A DNA stretch of 64,000 nt, taken from assembly GCA_030418115.1 (NCBI GenBank), contig JAUHQD010000016.1, positions 1 through 64,000 on the forward strand. Direction: 5' to 3'. Numbering within the stretch: the first letter of the stretch is position 1; the number at the start of each line of letters is the position of its first letter. Under the pieces are notes generated by a model, which saw only the letters and a list, made by a program, of their open reading frames with translations, searched no databases and was not told the DNA's origin. The translations under genes and the position numbers were made by a program. Shown here piece by piece: positions 56,841 through 64,000 of this stretch. This DNA is from Alteromonadaceae bacterium BrNp21-10. Lineage in GTDB: Bacteria; Pseudomonadota; Gammaproteobacteria; Enterobacterales; Alteromonadaceae.

Positions 56841-58346
56841 TTGGCAACGTTAAGTTACGTGTCGTTAGCTTTGTACTTTATGGCGATGTTAGGAATTGGT
56901 TTGTTTGCATACCGTACCGCTTCCTCTGACTTAGCTGGTTATATTCTTGGTGGACGTAAGGTGAGTCCACAAGTTACTGCATTATCGGCAGGTGCGTCGG
57001 ATATGAGCGGCTGGATGTTAATGGGGTTGCCTGGAGCCATGTATGTCAGCGGTTTTGATACGATTTGGATAGCGGTAGGTTTACTGATTGGCGCTTGGAT
57101 GAATTACATGATCGTGGCACCACGCTTGCGGGTTTATACGCAATTTGCCGATGATTCTCTGACTCTTCCAGAGTTTTTCAGTAAACGCTTTAAGCAGAAT
57201 AATGCGCCTATTCGGATTATTTCAGCTGCGGTGATTATTGTATTCTTTACCTTATATACCTCTGCTGGATTAGTTGGCGGCGGCAAGTTGTTTGAAAGCG
57301 CCTTTGGCTTGAGTTATGAACTCGGTCTACTGGTTACCATGTTAGTTGTTGTCTCTTATACCTTATTAGGCGGCTTTCTTGCGGTCAGCATGACTGACTT
57401 TGTACAAGGCTGCATTATGTTTTTAGCTTTGGCATTGGTTCCCGTAGTGGCCTATTTTCAGTTTACCGATACCGCTGAAATGCTCAGTTACACCACCGAA
57501 AATATTCCGAGTTTAACCGAGAGTATGCAGGGGCTTGGCGTGGTATCTATTATTTCCAGCCTTGCTTGGGGTTTAGGTTATTTTGGTCAGCCACATATTG
57601 TGGTGCGTTTTATGGCCATCCGTTCAGTGAAAGATATTAAAGTGGCTCGCCGCATTGGTATTAGCTGGATGTTGGTGACAATTATTGGTGCGCTTGCCTG
57701 CGGATTAGTAGGGCTCGCCTATGCTAATAAGTATTCTATTACTGTAGACGACCCAGAAACTATCTTTATCATTTTATCGCAAGTGCTGTTTAATCCGTTG
57801 ATCAGTGGCTTTTTATTGGCTGCAATTTTAGCTGCGATTATGAGTACAATTTCGTCACAGTTATTAGTGTCTTCGAGTTCATTAACCGAAGATATGTATC
57901 GCAGCTTCTCAGGTAAAGAGCTGGATCAAAAATGGTTGGTAACGCTAGGGCGTATTGGTGTTCTAGTCGTTGCTGTCGTGGCTTGTGTGCTGGCACTTGA
58001 TCGTTCAAGTAGCATTTTGTCGCTGGTCAGTAATGCATGGGCTGGCTTTGGTGCTGCATTTGGACCGTTAATAATCTTTAGCTTGTTTTGGTCGAGATTG
58101 ACTCATACAGGCGCCGTGGCAGGTATTGTCAGCGGTGCAGTGACTGTTATCGCGTGGATACTTTGGCCGGAGCTAGATAATGGCCAAACGTTAAGTAATA
58201 TTATGTATGAAATTGTTCCGGGTGCGATTGTCAGTACTTTGAGTATATGGCTAGTCAGCCTAGCGAGTGGCCCAGTAGATGATGAGGTTATTGAATCATT
58301 TTCTGCGGCACAAGCCGAATTACAACTTCAACTAAATAAAGGGTAA
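56841..58346 (+). CDS. putP: Sodium/proline symporter
   Basis: Solute:sodium symporter (SSS family) of about 501 residues with 12-13 membrane helices. The Na-site motif G-A-S-D-M-S-G-W-M-L-M-G-L-P-G is near residue 50 and the A-A-I-L-A-A-I-M-S-T-I-S-S-Q-L-L-V helix-8 motif near 335, both PutP signatures. The start is probably TTG at 56841 with AAAGGGTGA just before; a GTG at 56832 is also in frame. proB begins 3 bases after its stop, so the two are one operon. Confidence 0.92.
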   Translation: MATLSYVSLALYFMAMLGIGLFAYRTASSDLAGYILGGRKVSPQVTALSAGASDMSGWMLMGLPGAMYVSGFDTIWIAVGLLIGAWMNYMIVAPRLRVYTQFADDSLTLPEFFSKRFKQNNAPIRIISAAVIIVFFTLYTSAGLVGGGKLFESAFGLSYELGLLVTMLVVVSYTLLGGFLAVSMTDFVQGCIMFLALALVPVVAYFQFTDTAEMLSYTTENIPSLTESMQGLGVVSIISSLAWGLGYFGQPHIVVRFMAIRSVKDIKVARRIGISWMLVTIIGALACGLVGLAYANKYSITVDDPETIFIILSQVLFNPLISGFLLAAILAAIMSTISSQLLVSSSSLTEDMYRSFSGKELDQKWLVTLGRIGVLVVAVVACVLALDRSSSILSLVSNAWAGFGAAFGPLIIFSLFWSRLTHTGAVAGIVSGAVTVIAWILWPELDNGQTLSNIMYEIVPGAIVSTLSIWLVSLASGPVDDEVIESFSAAQAELQLQLNKG

Positions 58347-58349
58347 AAT

Positions 58350-59450
58350 ATGATTTCGTGGAAAAGGATCGTGATTAAAGTCGGTAGTGCTTTAATATCA
58401 CCAAATCGCAAAGGATGTAGTACAAAATATCTATCAGGAATTGCTAATTTTATCACCGAATGCCGTCAGCAAGGGGTGGAAGTGGTATTAGTTTCTTCTG
58501 GCTCAGTTGCTGCTGGTGCGCAACTGTTTTCTGAATCTGATCGTTCAGCAACTACCATTAAAAAAGCCATGGCCGCCGCCGGGCAAACCGCCATGATGGC
58601 GACATGGGATAGTCTATTTGATTTCCCATCTGCGCAAATTTTATTATCTCAAGCAGATTTATGTGAGCGTGATCGCTACGTCAGTATTCGTGAAACCATT
58701 TTTTCGTTACTAGAACACAATATCATTCCCATCGTGAATGAAAACGACACAGTGACCTGTGATGAGACCAAAGTTGGTGATAATGATAATTTATCAGCGA
58801 TGGTAGCCGCAGCTGCAGAAGCCGATGCCTTGATTATTTGCTCGGACGTAGATGGTTTATTTAATAAAAATCCGAATTTACATGATGATGCGGAATTGAT
58901 CCCGCAAGTACATCAAATTGATGCCAGCATTTATGCCATGGCTGGCGGTGTAACCAGTGATGTGGGCACCGGTGGTATGCAAACTAAAATAGAAGCCGCA
59001 GAGAAAGCCACCGCCCATGGAATCGGTACTTTTATTATCAATGGTATGAAGCAGTCTGGTTTTGATATGCTATCTCAAGGTAAAAATCCAGGTACGCTAT
59101 TCTTACCTTATCCAGAACCGATGCAAGAGCTAGTACACTGGATGACCCATACCTCGATGGAACAGGGTGAAGTCATCATCGAGTCGGAAGACGACATTGA
59201 TAGCTCAGAGCCTATTACCAGTAACGATGTTCTGGAAATTCGTGGCGAGTTTTCTGTGGGTGACACGGTATTGTTGCGTAGCCATAGCGGTAAGCGCTTA
59301 GCTAAAGCACGAGCCAACTACAGTAGCTGCTTGTTGAATTTTATTACTGATGATGAACATACAAGCTCGCTAGCGACTCAGTTTGAGCAACGCACTGGTC
59401 CTATTCTTTCTGAGAAAAACATGGCAGTACTTGAAGAGAGTAATCAGTAA
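58350..59450 (+). CDS. proB: Glutamate 5-kinase
   Basis: First enzyme of proline synthesis, 366 residues: amino-acid-kinase domain (about 1-250, with I-K-V-G-S-A-L, V-S-S-G-S-V-A-A-G, N-E-N-D-T-V and G-T-G-G-M-Q-T-K) and a C-terminal PUA domain (about 275-360). It is normally followed by proA; here proA is absent and the gene follows putP instead. Coupling of proline uptake and synthesis in one transcript points to osmotic or nitrogen-linked use. proA must be elsewhere. Confidence 0.9.
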   Translation: MISWKRIVIKVGSALISPNRKGCSTKYLSGIANFITECRQQGVEVVLVSSGSVAAGAQLFSESDRSATTIKKAMAAAGQTAMMATWDSLFDFPSAQILLSQADLCERDRYVSIRETIFSLLEHNIIPIVNENDTVTCDETKVGDNDNLSAMVAAAAEADALIICSDVDGLFNKNPNLHDDAELIPQVHQIDASIYAMAGGVTSDVGTGGMQTKIEAAEKATAHGIGTFIINGMKQSGFDMLSQGKNPGTLFLPYPEPMQELVHWMTHTSMEQGEVIIESEDDIDSSEPITSNDVLEIRGEFSVGDTVLLRSHSGKRLAKARANYSSCLLNFITDDEHTSSLATQFEQRTGPILSEKNMAVLEESNQ

Positions 59451-59511
59451 GGGCGCAATATTTTTACAGTGTTACCTTCAGCGACCTAGATGCTCTAGAG
59501 CACTAGGTCGT

Positions 59512-59697
59512 TTAGGTTACTGCGTTGTTAACAATGACGAGTAAAGTGCTGATAAATAATAATACGAAAATCACACCGACAATAATAAAAGGGATAATGG
59601 ATTTTTGTTGAAAGTCATGTTGTCTATTGGCTTCTGTCTGCACACCAAACGCGCCAGCGGCGACACTTTTGAATACCTTCCACCAACTTTTTAGCAT
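59512..59697 (-). CDS. DUF2970-family small membrane protein
   Basis: A 61-residue protein with W-W-K-V-F-K-S-V-A-A-G-A-F-G-V-Q-T-E at the start and one membrane helix (about 34-56), the DUF2970 pattern. Its function is unknown. The start overlaps the stop of the upstream gene (TAATG), so they are coupled. Confidence 0.8.
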   Translation of the reverse strand: MLKSWWKVFKSVAAGAFGVQTEANRQHDFQQKSIIPFIIVGVIFVLLFISTLLVIVNNAVT

Positions 59698-60005
59698 TAA
59701 CTGCGACTCTGTTTGTGACTAATAGTCTCATCAGTATGACGGCTAAGTAATTCTAGTAAATCAAGAAAGTGAAACTGACCATTATGGCCGTTACCTAATA
59801 TCCATGAAGACCAGCTGACTTCTGAAGTTTGCTGATTAGCACAACGGTTAGTTGGGTGACTCATAGGTAATGACTTATCAATTTTTACATTGTTAGCGCA
59901 GGCACAAGTTGCTAAGCCTTCGCGGGCTTGCAATGTAAACGCCGATAGTGATGCCACTACCAATGCACTTGATAATATTACTGAAAATCTAATTTTCTGA
60001 CGCAT
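59697..60005 (-). CDS. Small exported or membrane-anchored hypothetical protein
   Basis: I do not recognise this 102-residue protein. It begins M-R-Q-K with a hydrophobic signal stretch (about 6-25, cut near LQA-R), then holds cysteines in T-C-A-C and R-C-A-N, and a C-terminal H/D-rich tail. AGGGAG lies 9 bases before the ATG at 60005, favouring it over the ATG at 60056. The one-base overlap with the DUF2970 gene suggests a shared role. Confidence 0.6.
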   Translation of the reverse strand: MRQKIRFSVILSSALVVASLSAFTLQAREGLATCACANNVKIDKSLPMSHPTNRCANQQTSEVSWSSWILGNGHNGQFHFLDLLELLSRHTDETISHKQSRS

Positions 60006-60179
60006 TCTAAGCAACTCCCTGTGTGGCAAAGCGGGGTCAATTATAAACGAGTTCAAATATTCAACAACACCTGTTTTATCGCAGGAAATCGGGTGTTTAA
60101 CTTAAATACCACTAATGTGCGGTAATTTACTGGTTTTATTCAGGGAATGAGGGGCTGTAGGCTCAGGAACTATATAGAA

Positions 60180-60201
60180 AATGGCGGAAAACTCCGCCAT
60201 T
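60180..60201 (-). terminator. Rho-independent terminator after the TorF-type gene
   Basis: AATGGCGGA (60180-60188) pairs with TCCGCCATT (60193-60201) around a 4-base loop; on the minus strand a T-run follows (TTTCTAT). Confidence 0.75.
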
Positions 60202-60230
60202 TATTTAATCAAAAAAGTAGAGCAAGCTAC

Positions 60231-60860
60231 TTATAGATCAAAGCTTTTGCTAATGCTGAAGACTAAGGTTTCGTCGCCACCAAGGTCAGAGTCGGCAGCA
60301 ATAATTGCTACTCCGGTGTCAAATCCACCCACTTCCATACCGTAACCTACTTCTACGTAGCTGCCATCAAAATCGCCACCGTGGAAACCAAGGGTACCGT
60401 ATAAGCCTGATTCAGCTTCTGCAGTAAGGCCGATAAAGGTGTAATCTTGATCGTCACCACCTTCTACTTCCCAAACACCTTTGCTTACTTCTAAGCTAAA
60501 AGCACCATAGCCTAAACCTAAATTAATTTCGTTGTACGAAGAGTCGAAGTCACCAGTATATTGGTAAGTAGTGAAGCCAGCACTAAGGCTTAGGCCACTT
60601 TCAGTTTCGATACCGTAACCAGCATAAACATCGACTTCTAAACCGTCTTGTACGTCAGCAGCCCAAGTACCAAGATAAAAGCCGCCATTTTCATAATCAA
60701 CGCCAGCACTACCACTTGCTGCACCAGTTTGAGTGATACCACGGAAAACGTAATCGCTTACTAGACCAACATTAGCAGAAAGATCGGCTTGAGCAGCTGG
60801 AACAAAGGCAGTAGCAGATAATAAAACAGCACTAAGTGTAGAAATTTTAAATTTGTTCAT
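60231..60860 (-). CDS. TorF-family putative outer-membrane porin
   Basis: Exported beta-barrel-like protein of 209 residues. Signal peptide 1-25 (cut near AQA-D), then S-A-N-V-G-L-V-S-D-Y-V-F-R-G-I-T-Q-T, the hallmark of the TIGR02001 group, repeated Gly/Tyr/aromatic strands and a terminal aromatic F-D-L. GGAGA lies about 9 bases before the ATG. In related bacteria this family lies beside glnK-amtB, as I recall. A sigma-54-type promoter (60919-60932) and NtrC-like sites (61050-61109) upstream agree with nitrogen control. Transport of a small nitrogen compound is an inference. Confidence 0.82.
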   Translation of the reverse strand: MNKFKISTLSAVLLSATAFVPAAQADLSANVGLVSDYVFRGITQTGAASGSAGVDYENGGFYLGTWAADVQDGLEVDVYAGYGIETESGLSLSAGFTTYQYTGDFDSSYNEINLGLGYGAFSLEVSKGVWEVEGGDDQDYTFIGLTAEAESGLYGTLGFHGGDFDGSYVEVGYGMEVGGFDTGVAIIAADSDLGGDETLVFSISKSFDL

Positions 60861-60918
60861 TGTTGTATGTCTCCGGATTGTTATTGTATTAAGTTGTTGT
60901 TTTCTGATTTAACAAAAA

Positions 60919-60932
60919 GCAAAACCAATGCC
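60919..60932 (-). promoter_or_regulatory. Sigma-54-type promoter of the TorF-type gene
   Basis: On the minus strand GGGCATTGGTTTTGCT has the -24 GG (60931-60932) and -12 GC (60919-60920) exactly 10 bases apart, with C-A after the GG and T-T before the GC as in the consensus TGGCAC-N5-TTGC. It lies about 60 bases before the ATG. Confidence 0.6.
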
Positions 60933-61049
60933 CACTTTCAAAAAAAGCTTAATTATTAATATAACCATTTGATTTTAAATGTTTTTAAATTAAAGGGTTG
61001 TATATTACTGACGGATCGTGGAATACGTAAAATGACGTATATTCACTAC

Positions 61050-61109
61050 TGGTGCACCAATATGGTGATTGGGCTTTATCTTGGTGCGAGGCGTTTTCCG
61101 TTGTGGTGC
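61050..61109 (-). promoter_or_regulatory. NtrC-like enhancer sites
   Basis: Dyad TGCACCA-ATA-TGGTG (61053-61067) has the layout of the glnA NtrC site, and further TGGTGC copies occur at 61050-61055, 61082-61087 and 61104-61109. The distance to the sigma-54-type promoter, about 120-170 bases, is typical of enhancers. Confidence 0.5.
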
Positions 61110-61224
61110 AAGATGGCTTTGCTTTTTAACTGCTGCGAATTTGGGTAAAGTAGAAGAAGATAAAAAGTAAATTCACATCGAATAAAAATTAGATAATTAA
61201 CCTACTGATTTTTCAGGAGTAACA

Positions 61225-61899
61225 ATGAAGCCCTATTTAATTGCACCGTCAATTTTGTCTGCGGATTTCGCCCATTTGGGGGATGACGTGAAAAAGGTGA
61301 TCGCTGCGGGTGCCGATATTATCCATTTTGACGTCATGGATAATCATTATGTACCCAACCTAACTTTTGGGCCGATGATCTGTGAGGCGCTGCGTAAAGA
61401 TGGCATTGATGCCATTATTGATGTTCATCTGATGGTTGAGCCGGTCGACAGTATGGTGGATATGTTTGCTGATGCGGGGGCAAATTGGATCAGCTTTCAT
61501 CCAGAAGCGTCTAAACATGTCGATAGAACCTTACAGTTAATTAAAAGTCGCGGTTGTAATGCGGGCTTAGTCCTTAATCCAGCAACATCTCTGGAGCATA
61601 TTGAGCATGTGTTGGATCGTTTAGATCACGTATTGATAATGTCAGTCAATCCCGGATTTGGGGGGCAGTCTTTTATTCCTTCAATGCTGGATAAAGTGCG
61701 TAAACTGCAACAAATGATTACATTAAGTGGCAGGGATATTCGTATACAAATTGACGGCGGCGTAAAAGTCGATAATATTCGCGCCATCGCGGAAGCCGGT
61801 GCCAATGTCTTTGTGGCGGGCTCTGCCATTTTTAATCAACCTGATTATCAGTATGCCATCACGCAAATGCGTGAGCAGCTGGCAACACTGAATACATAA
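61225..61899 (+). CDS. rpe: Ribulose-phosphate 3-epimerase
   Basis: TIM-barrel enzyme of 224 residues interconverting ribulose-5- and xylulose-5-phosphate. [20 protein letters not shown] and G-F-G-G-Q-S-F-I-P supply the family motifs (metal His/Asp and phosphate loop). AGGAG lies 6 bases before the ATG. trpS follows after 25 bases; the gph gene usually between them is absent. Confidence 0.95.
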   Translation: MKPYLIAPSILSADFAHLGDDVKKVIAAGADIIHFDVMDNHYVPNLTFGPMICEALRKDGIDAIIDVHLMVEPVDSMVDMFADAGANWISFHPEASKHVDRTLQLIKSRGCNAGLVLNPATSLEHIEHVLDRLDHVLIMSVNPGFGGQSFIPSMLDKVRKLQQMITLSGRDIRIQIDGGVKVDNIRAIAEAGANVFVAGSAIFNQPDYQYAITQMREQLATLNT

Positions 61900-61924
61900 T
61901 TTTATAAAATAGAAGTATTTCATT

Positions 61925-62932
61925 ATGACAAAACCCATTGTACTAAGCGGATGCCAACCATCCGGACAACTCACCATTGGTAATTATATGGGCGCGTTGC
62001 GTCAATGGGTGGCAATGCAACAAGATTACGACTGCCTGTATATGTTAGTGGATTTACACTCTATTACTGTGCGCCAAGATCCCAAGGCACTTTATGATGT
62101 GTGCTTAGACGGTTTAGCGTTGTATTTAGCCTGCGGTATTGACCCTGAGAAAAGTACTATCTTTATGCAATCCCATGTGCCAGAGCATGCGCAATTATCT
62201 TGGGTGCTAAATTGCTATACGCAAATGGGCGAGCTCAATCGCATGACCCAGTTTAAAGATAAGTCGGCGCGCAACGTCACTAATATTAATGCGGGCCTAT
62301 TTACTTATCCTACCTTAATGGCAGCCGATATTTTGGCTTATCAGGCTGACCAAGTACCGGTTGGCGATGATCAAAAGCAACATCTTGAGTTAACCCGCGA
62401 TATCGCCATGCGTTTTAACAATCAGCATGGTGATACCTTTACAGTGCCAGAACCTTATATTCCGGAATTTGGTGCGCGCATTATGAGTCTGCAAGAGCCG
62501 ACCAAGAAAATGTCGAAGTCAGACGACAATGCCAATAACTTTGTGGGCTTGTTGGAGTCGCCCAAAGCGGTGGCTAAAAAGATTAAAAAAGCCATGACAG
62601 ATTCCGATGAGCAAGCACGTATTTATTTTGATCCTAAAGAAAAACCTGGGGTAGCTAATTTATTAACTTTATTATCCGGTGTAACTGGCAGCAGTATTGA
62701 AAGTTTAGTCCCTCAATACGAAGGTAAAATGTATGGTCACTTAAAAGTGGATGTCGCTGATGCGGTGGTATCCCTATTAGAGCCATTACAAGCACGTTTT
62801 AACGCTTTACGTAGTGACCGTGCTGAATTAGACCGAGTAATGCGTATTGGTGCAGATAAAGCTTCTGAGCGGGCTGCCGTTACTTTAGCCAAGGTTTATC
62901 AGGCGGTAGGATTTATTCCTCGCCCACGTTAA
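61925..62932 (+). CDS. trpS: Tryptophanyl-tRNA synthetase
   Basis: Class I synthetase of 335 residues. HIGH-like motif is in [10 protein letters not shown] near residue 13, and the KMSKS motif K-K-M-S-K-S near 195. Length and motif order agree with bacterial TrpS. pabA/trpG lies 18 bases downstream. Confidence 0.95.
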   Translation: MTKPIVLSGCQPSGQLTIGNYMGALRQWVAMQQDYDCLYMLVDLHSITVRQDPKALYDVCLDGLALYLACGIDPEKSTIFMQSHVPEHAQLSWVLNCYTQMGELNRMTQFKDKSARNVTNINAGLFTYPTLMAADILAYQADQVPVGDDQKQHLELTRDIAMRFNNQHGDTFTVPEPYIPEFGARIMSLQEPTKKMSKSDDNANNFVGLLESPKAVAKKIKKAMTDSDEQARIYFDPKEKPGVANLLTLLSGVTGSSIESLVPQYEGKMYGHLKVDVADAVVSLLEPLQARFNALRSDRAELDRVMRIGADKASERAAVTLAKVYQAVGFIPRPR

Positions 62933-62950
62933 GCAAGGCAAGTTTGGCCC

Positions 62951-63532
62951 ATGTTGTTACTGATTGATAATTACGATTCTTTTACCCATAACCTAGCGCA
63001 TTATTTTGCTGAGTTAGGGCAACAGGTAAAAGTCTGTCGTAATGATGAACTGACATTAGCCGATATAGAGATAATGGCACCGCAATACATTGTTCTTTCT
63101 CCCGGGCCCGGTACACCAGATGATGCTGGCATTAGCTTAGCGCTGATCCAGCAATTTGCTGGCAAGATACCCATTTTGGGGGTATGTCTTGGTTATCAGG
63201 CCATTGGTCAGGTTTTTGGTGCAAGTGTGGTACGGGCTAGCAAAGTATTACACGGTAAAACTTCGCAAGTTGAGCATGTTGGTTCATTGTTGTTTAGCGG
63301 TGTCGACAATCCGTTTACGGCCACTCGTTATCATTCGTTGATAATAGATGCCAAGACACTGCCTGAGGATTTTAAGGTGACGGCGGTGTGTAAAAATAGC
63401 CAAGGCGAAGTTGAGGCGATTATGGCTATAGAGCATCAGCATTGGCCATTGTGTGGGGTGCAGTTTCACCCAGAATCAGTTCTTACTACAGCCGGGCATC
63501 AGATATTACGAAATTTTCTAAATATGAAATAA
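62951..63532 (+). CDS. pabA: Class I glutamine amidotransferase, PabA (or TrpG)
   Basis: Aminotransferring subunit of 193 residues giving ammonia to chorismate synthases. [10 protein letters not shown] at the start, catalytic Cys in [10 protein letters not shown] (about 79), and the His-Glu pair in F-H-P-E-S-V. PabA and TrpG are close; the absence of trp genes nearby and the R-N-D-E-L start favour PabA (4-amino-4-deoxychorismate, folate route). TTGGCCC precedes the start. In related bacteria pabA often leads to argD, but no argD is seen here. Confidence 0.85.
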   Translation: MLLLIDNYDSFTHNLAHYFAELGQQVKVCRNDELTLADIEIMAPQYIVLSPGPGTPDDAGISLALIQQFAGKIPILGVCLGYQAIGQVFGASVVRASKVLHGKTSQVEHVGSLLFSGVDNPFTATRYHSLIIDAKTLPEDFKVTAVCKNSQGEVEAIMAIEHQHWPLCGVQFHPESVLTTAGHQILRNFLNMK

Positions 63533-63654
63533 TAACGAATATACTATATGCAATTTAAAATGCTGGTGAGTAAATTTTTCCCACAAAGAGATGAAATTTC
63601 TGTAGTATGCCCAACGTTTTTGCAACCTTAACAGTAAGTGATTAATCCCTATTC

Positions 63655-64000
63655 ATGAATACTACGACCGATTTTAACATTGTCGACGATATCGAATTCC
63701 GCATTCAAATGATGATGACGGATTTGACTGCCGTGAAAGACATGGTCGCAGTGGCAGCTGAAGGTCAAATTAAATTTAAAGAGACCGAGCAAAATAACGC
63801 CCGCCGACAATTACTGCGAGTAGAAAAGCTTGCTCAGCGTGACAAAGAATTGCATGCACGCTCACAAAAAACCGTTATGGAACGGGTCGCTGTGGAGCTA
63901 CATGACAAAATAAAGCTACGACTTGAAGAAAATCTTGTAGAAACCGATGCTATTTACCGCAAAATTCTGGGGGGCCATGAAAACCTTCCCGATGCCTTAG
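63655..64000 (+). CDS. Partial hypothetical protein at the window end
   Basis: An open frame from ATG 63655 (M-N-T-T-T-D-F-N-I-V-D-D-I) runs to the end without a stop, 115 codons so far. It contains no membrane segment. Residues about 40-95 are rich in charged residues (E, R, K, L heptads) and look coiled-coil-like. I do not recognise the family. No good ribosome site precedes it, so the start is uncertain. Confidence 0.6.
   Translation, partial: MNTTTDFNIVDDIEFRIQMMMTDLTAVKDMVAVAAEGQIKFKETEQNNARRQLLRVEKLAQRDKELHARSQKTVMERVAVELHDKIKLRLEENLVETDAIYRKILGGHENLPDAL

Larger units (their letters stand above)
60861..61224. other. Divergent region TorF-type gene / rpe
   Basis: This 364-base stretch has no credible gene. 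It holds the sigma-54 promoter and NtrC-like sites listed separately; the rpe side has a strong AGGAG before its ATG. Confidence 0.7.

Noticed and set aside
61104-61121. Second sigma-54 promoter on the rpe side
   Set aside because: The GG and GC there are nine or fourteen bases apart, not ten.
1-64000. CRISPR arrays, tRNA or rRNA genes, prophage
   Set aside because: No regularly spaced repeats, cloverleaf or rRNA sequences, integrase or structural phage genes were recognised by reading.

Overview
The window looks like chromosome from a marine gammaproteobacterium of the Alteromonadales (Paraglaciecola/Alteromonas-like). The basis is the argE / argCBFGH divergon with an ArgH-acetyltransferase fusion, the pilMNOPQ-aroKB-damX-dam block, FecIR-type signalling joined to a TonB receptor, and moderate GC. 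The genus is inferred, not proven. There are about 53 protein genes (the last runs off the end), no rRNA or tRNA gene that I can recognise, and no CRISPR array.

Region by region. 1-12000 is a beta-mannan / manno-oligosaccharide locus. An ECF sigma factor, a FecR anti-sigma and an STN-domain TonB receptor (all minus) stand beside a secreted SGNH acetylesterase, an AGE-family mannose isomerase/epimerase and a LacI regulator. Divergent from these is a GH130 phosphorylase plus cellobiose/mannobiose 2-epimerase pair. Two LacI-type palindromes lie in the divergent intergenic region. 12000-18400 is an envelope-charge module: dgkA, eptA and an LTA-synthase-like phosphotransferase with a PmrAB-like two-component system, and three sites resembling the PmrA box. 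18400-31400 holds trmL, fieF, a lysophospholipase-like hydrolase, a HAD phosphatase, and the near-complete arginine pathway (argE divergent from argCBFGH-argA).

31400-41500 is the accessory part. It has a VapBC-like pair whose toxin seems to lack active-site acids, two tandem DUF885 lipoproteins, palindromic intergenic repeats, and one AT-rich 3.3-kb gene (PLD-like motif, probable VPA1262-type defence protein) bracketed by ~74-bp near-identical inverted repeats. This one-gene cassette is the best candidate for an undescribed mobile defence unit. ywbE and rlmF follow.

41800-64000 is mostly housekeeping: a chemoreceptor, PBP1A, the type IV pilus assembly operon pilMNOPQ, aroK, aroB, damX, a dam-type methylase, marR, putP-proB, a TorF-type porin with a convincing sigma-54 promoter and NtrC-like enhancer sites, rpe, trpS and pabA/trpG. 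The usual dam-rpe-gph-trpS order is broken by a 5-kb block, and gph is not between rpe and trpS.

How the genes work together: the mannan locus can be read as sensing (TonB receptor to FecR to sigma; LacI), deacetylation, import, epimerisation of mannobiose to mannosyl-glucose, phosphorolysis to mannose-1-phosphate plus glucose, and isomerisation of free mannose. The PmrAB-like system would control lipid A phosphoethanolamine addition, with DgkA recycling the diacylglycerol by-product. All functions are read from sequence motifs and memory of families; no database search was made.
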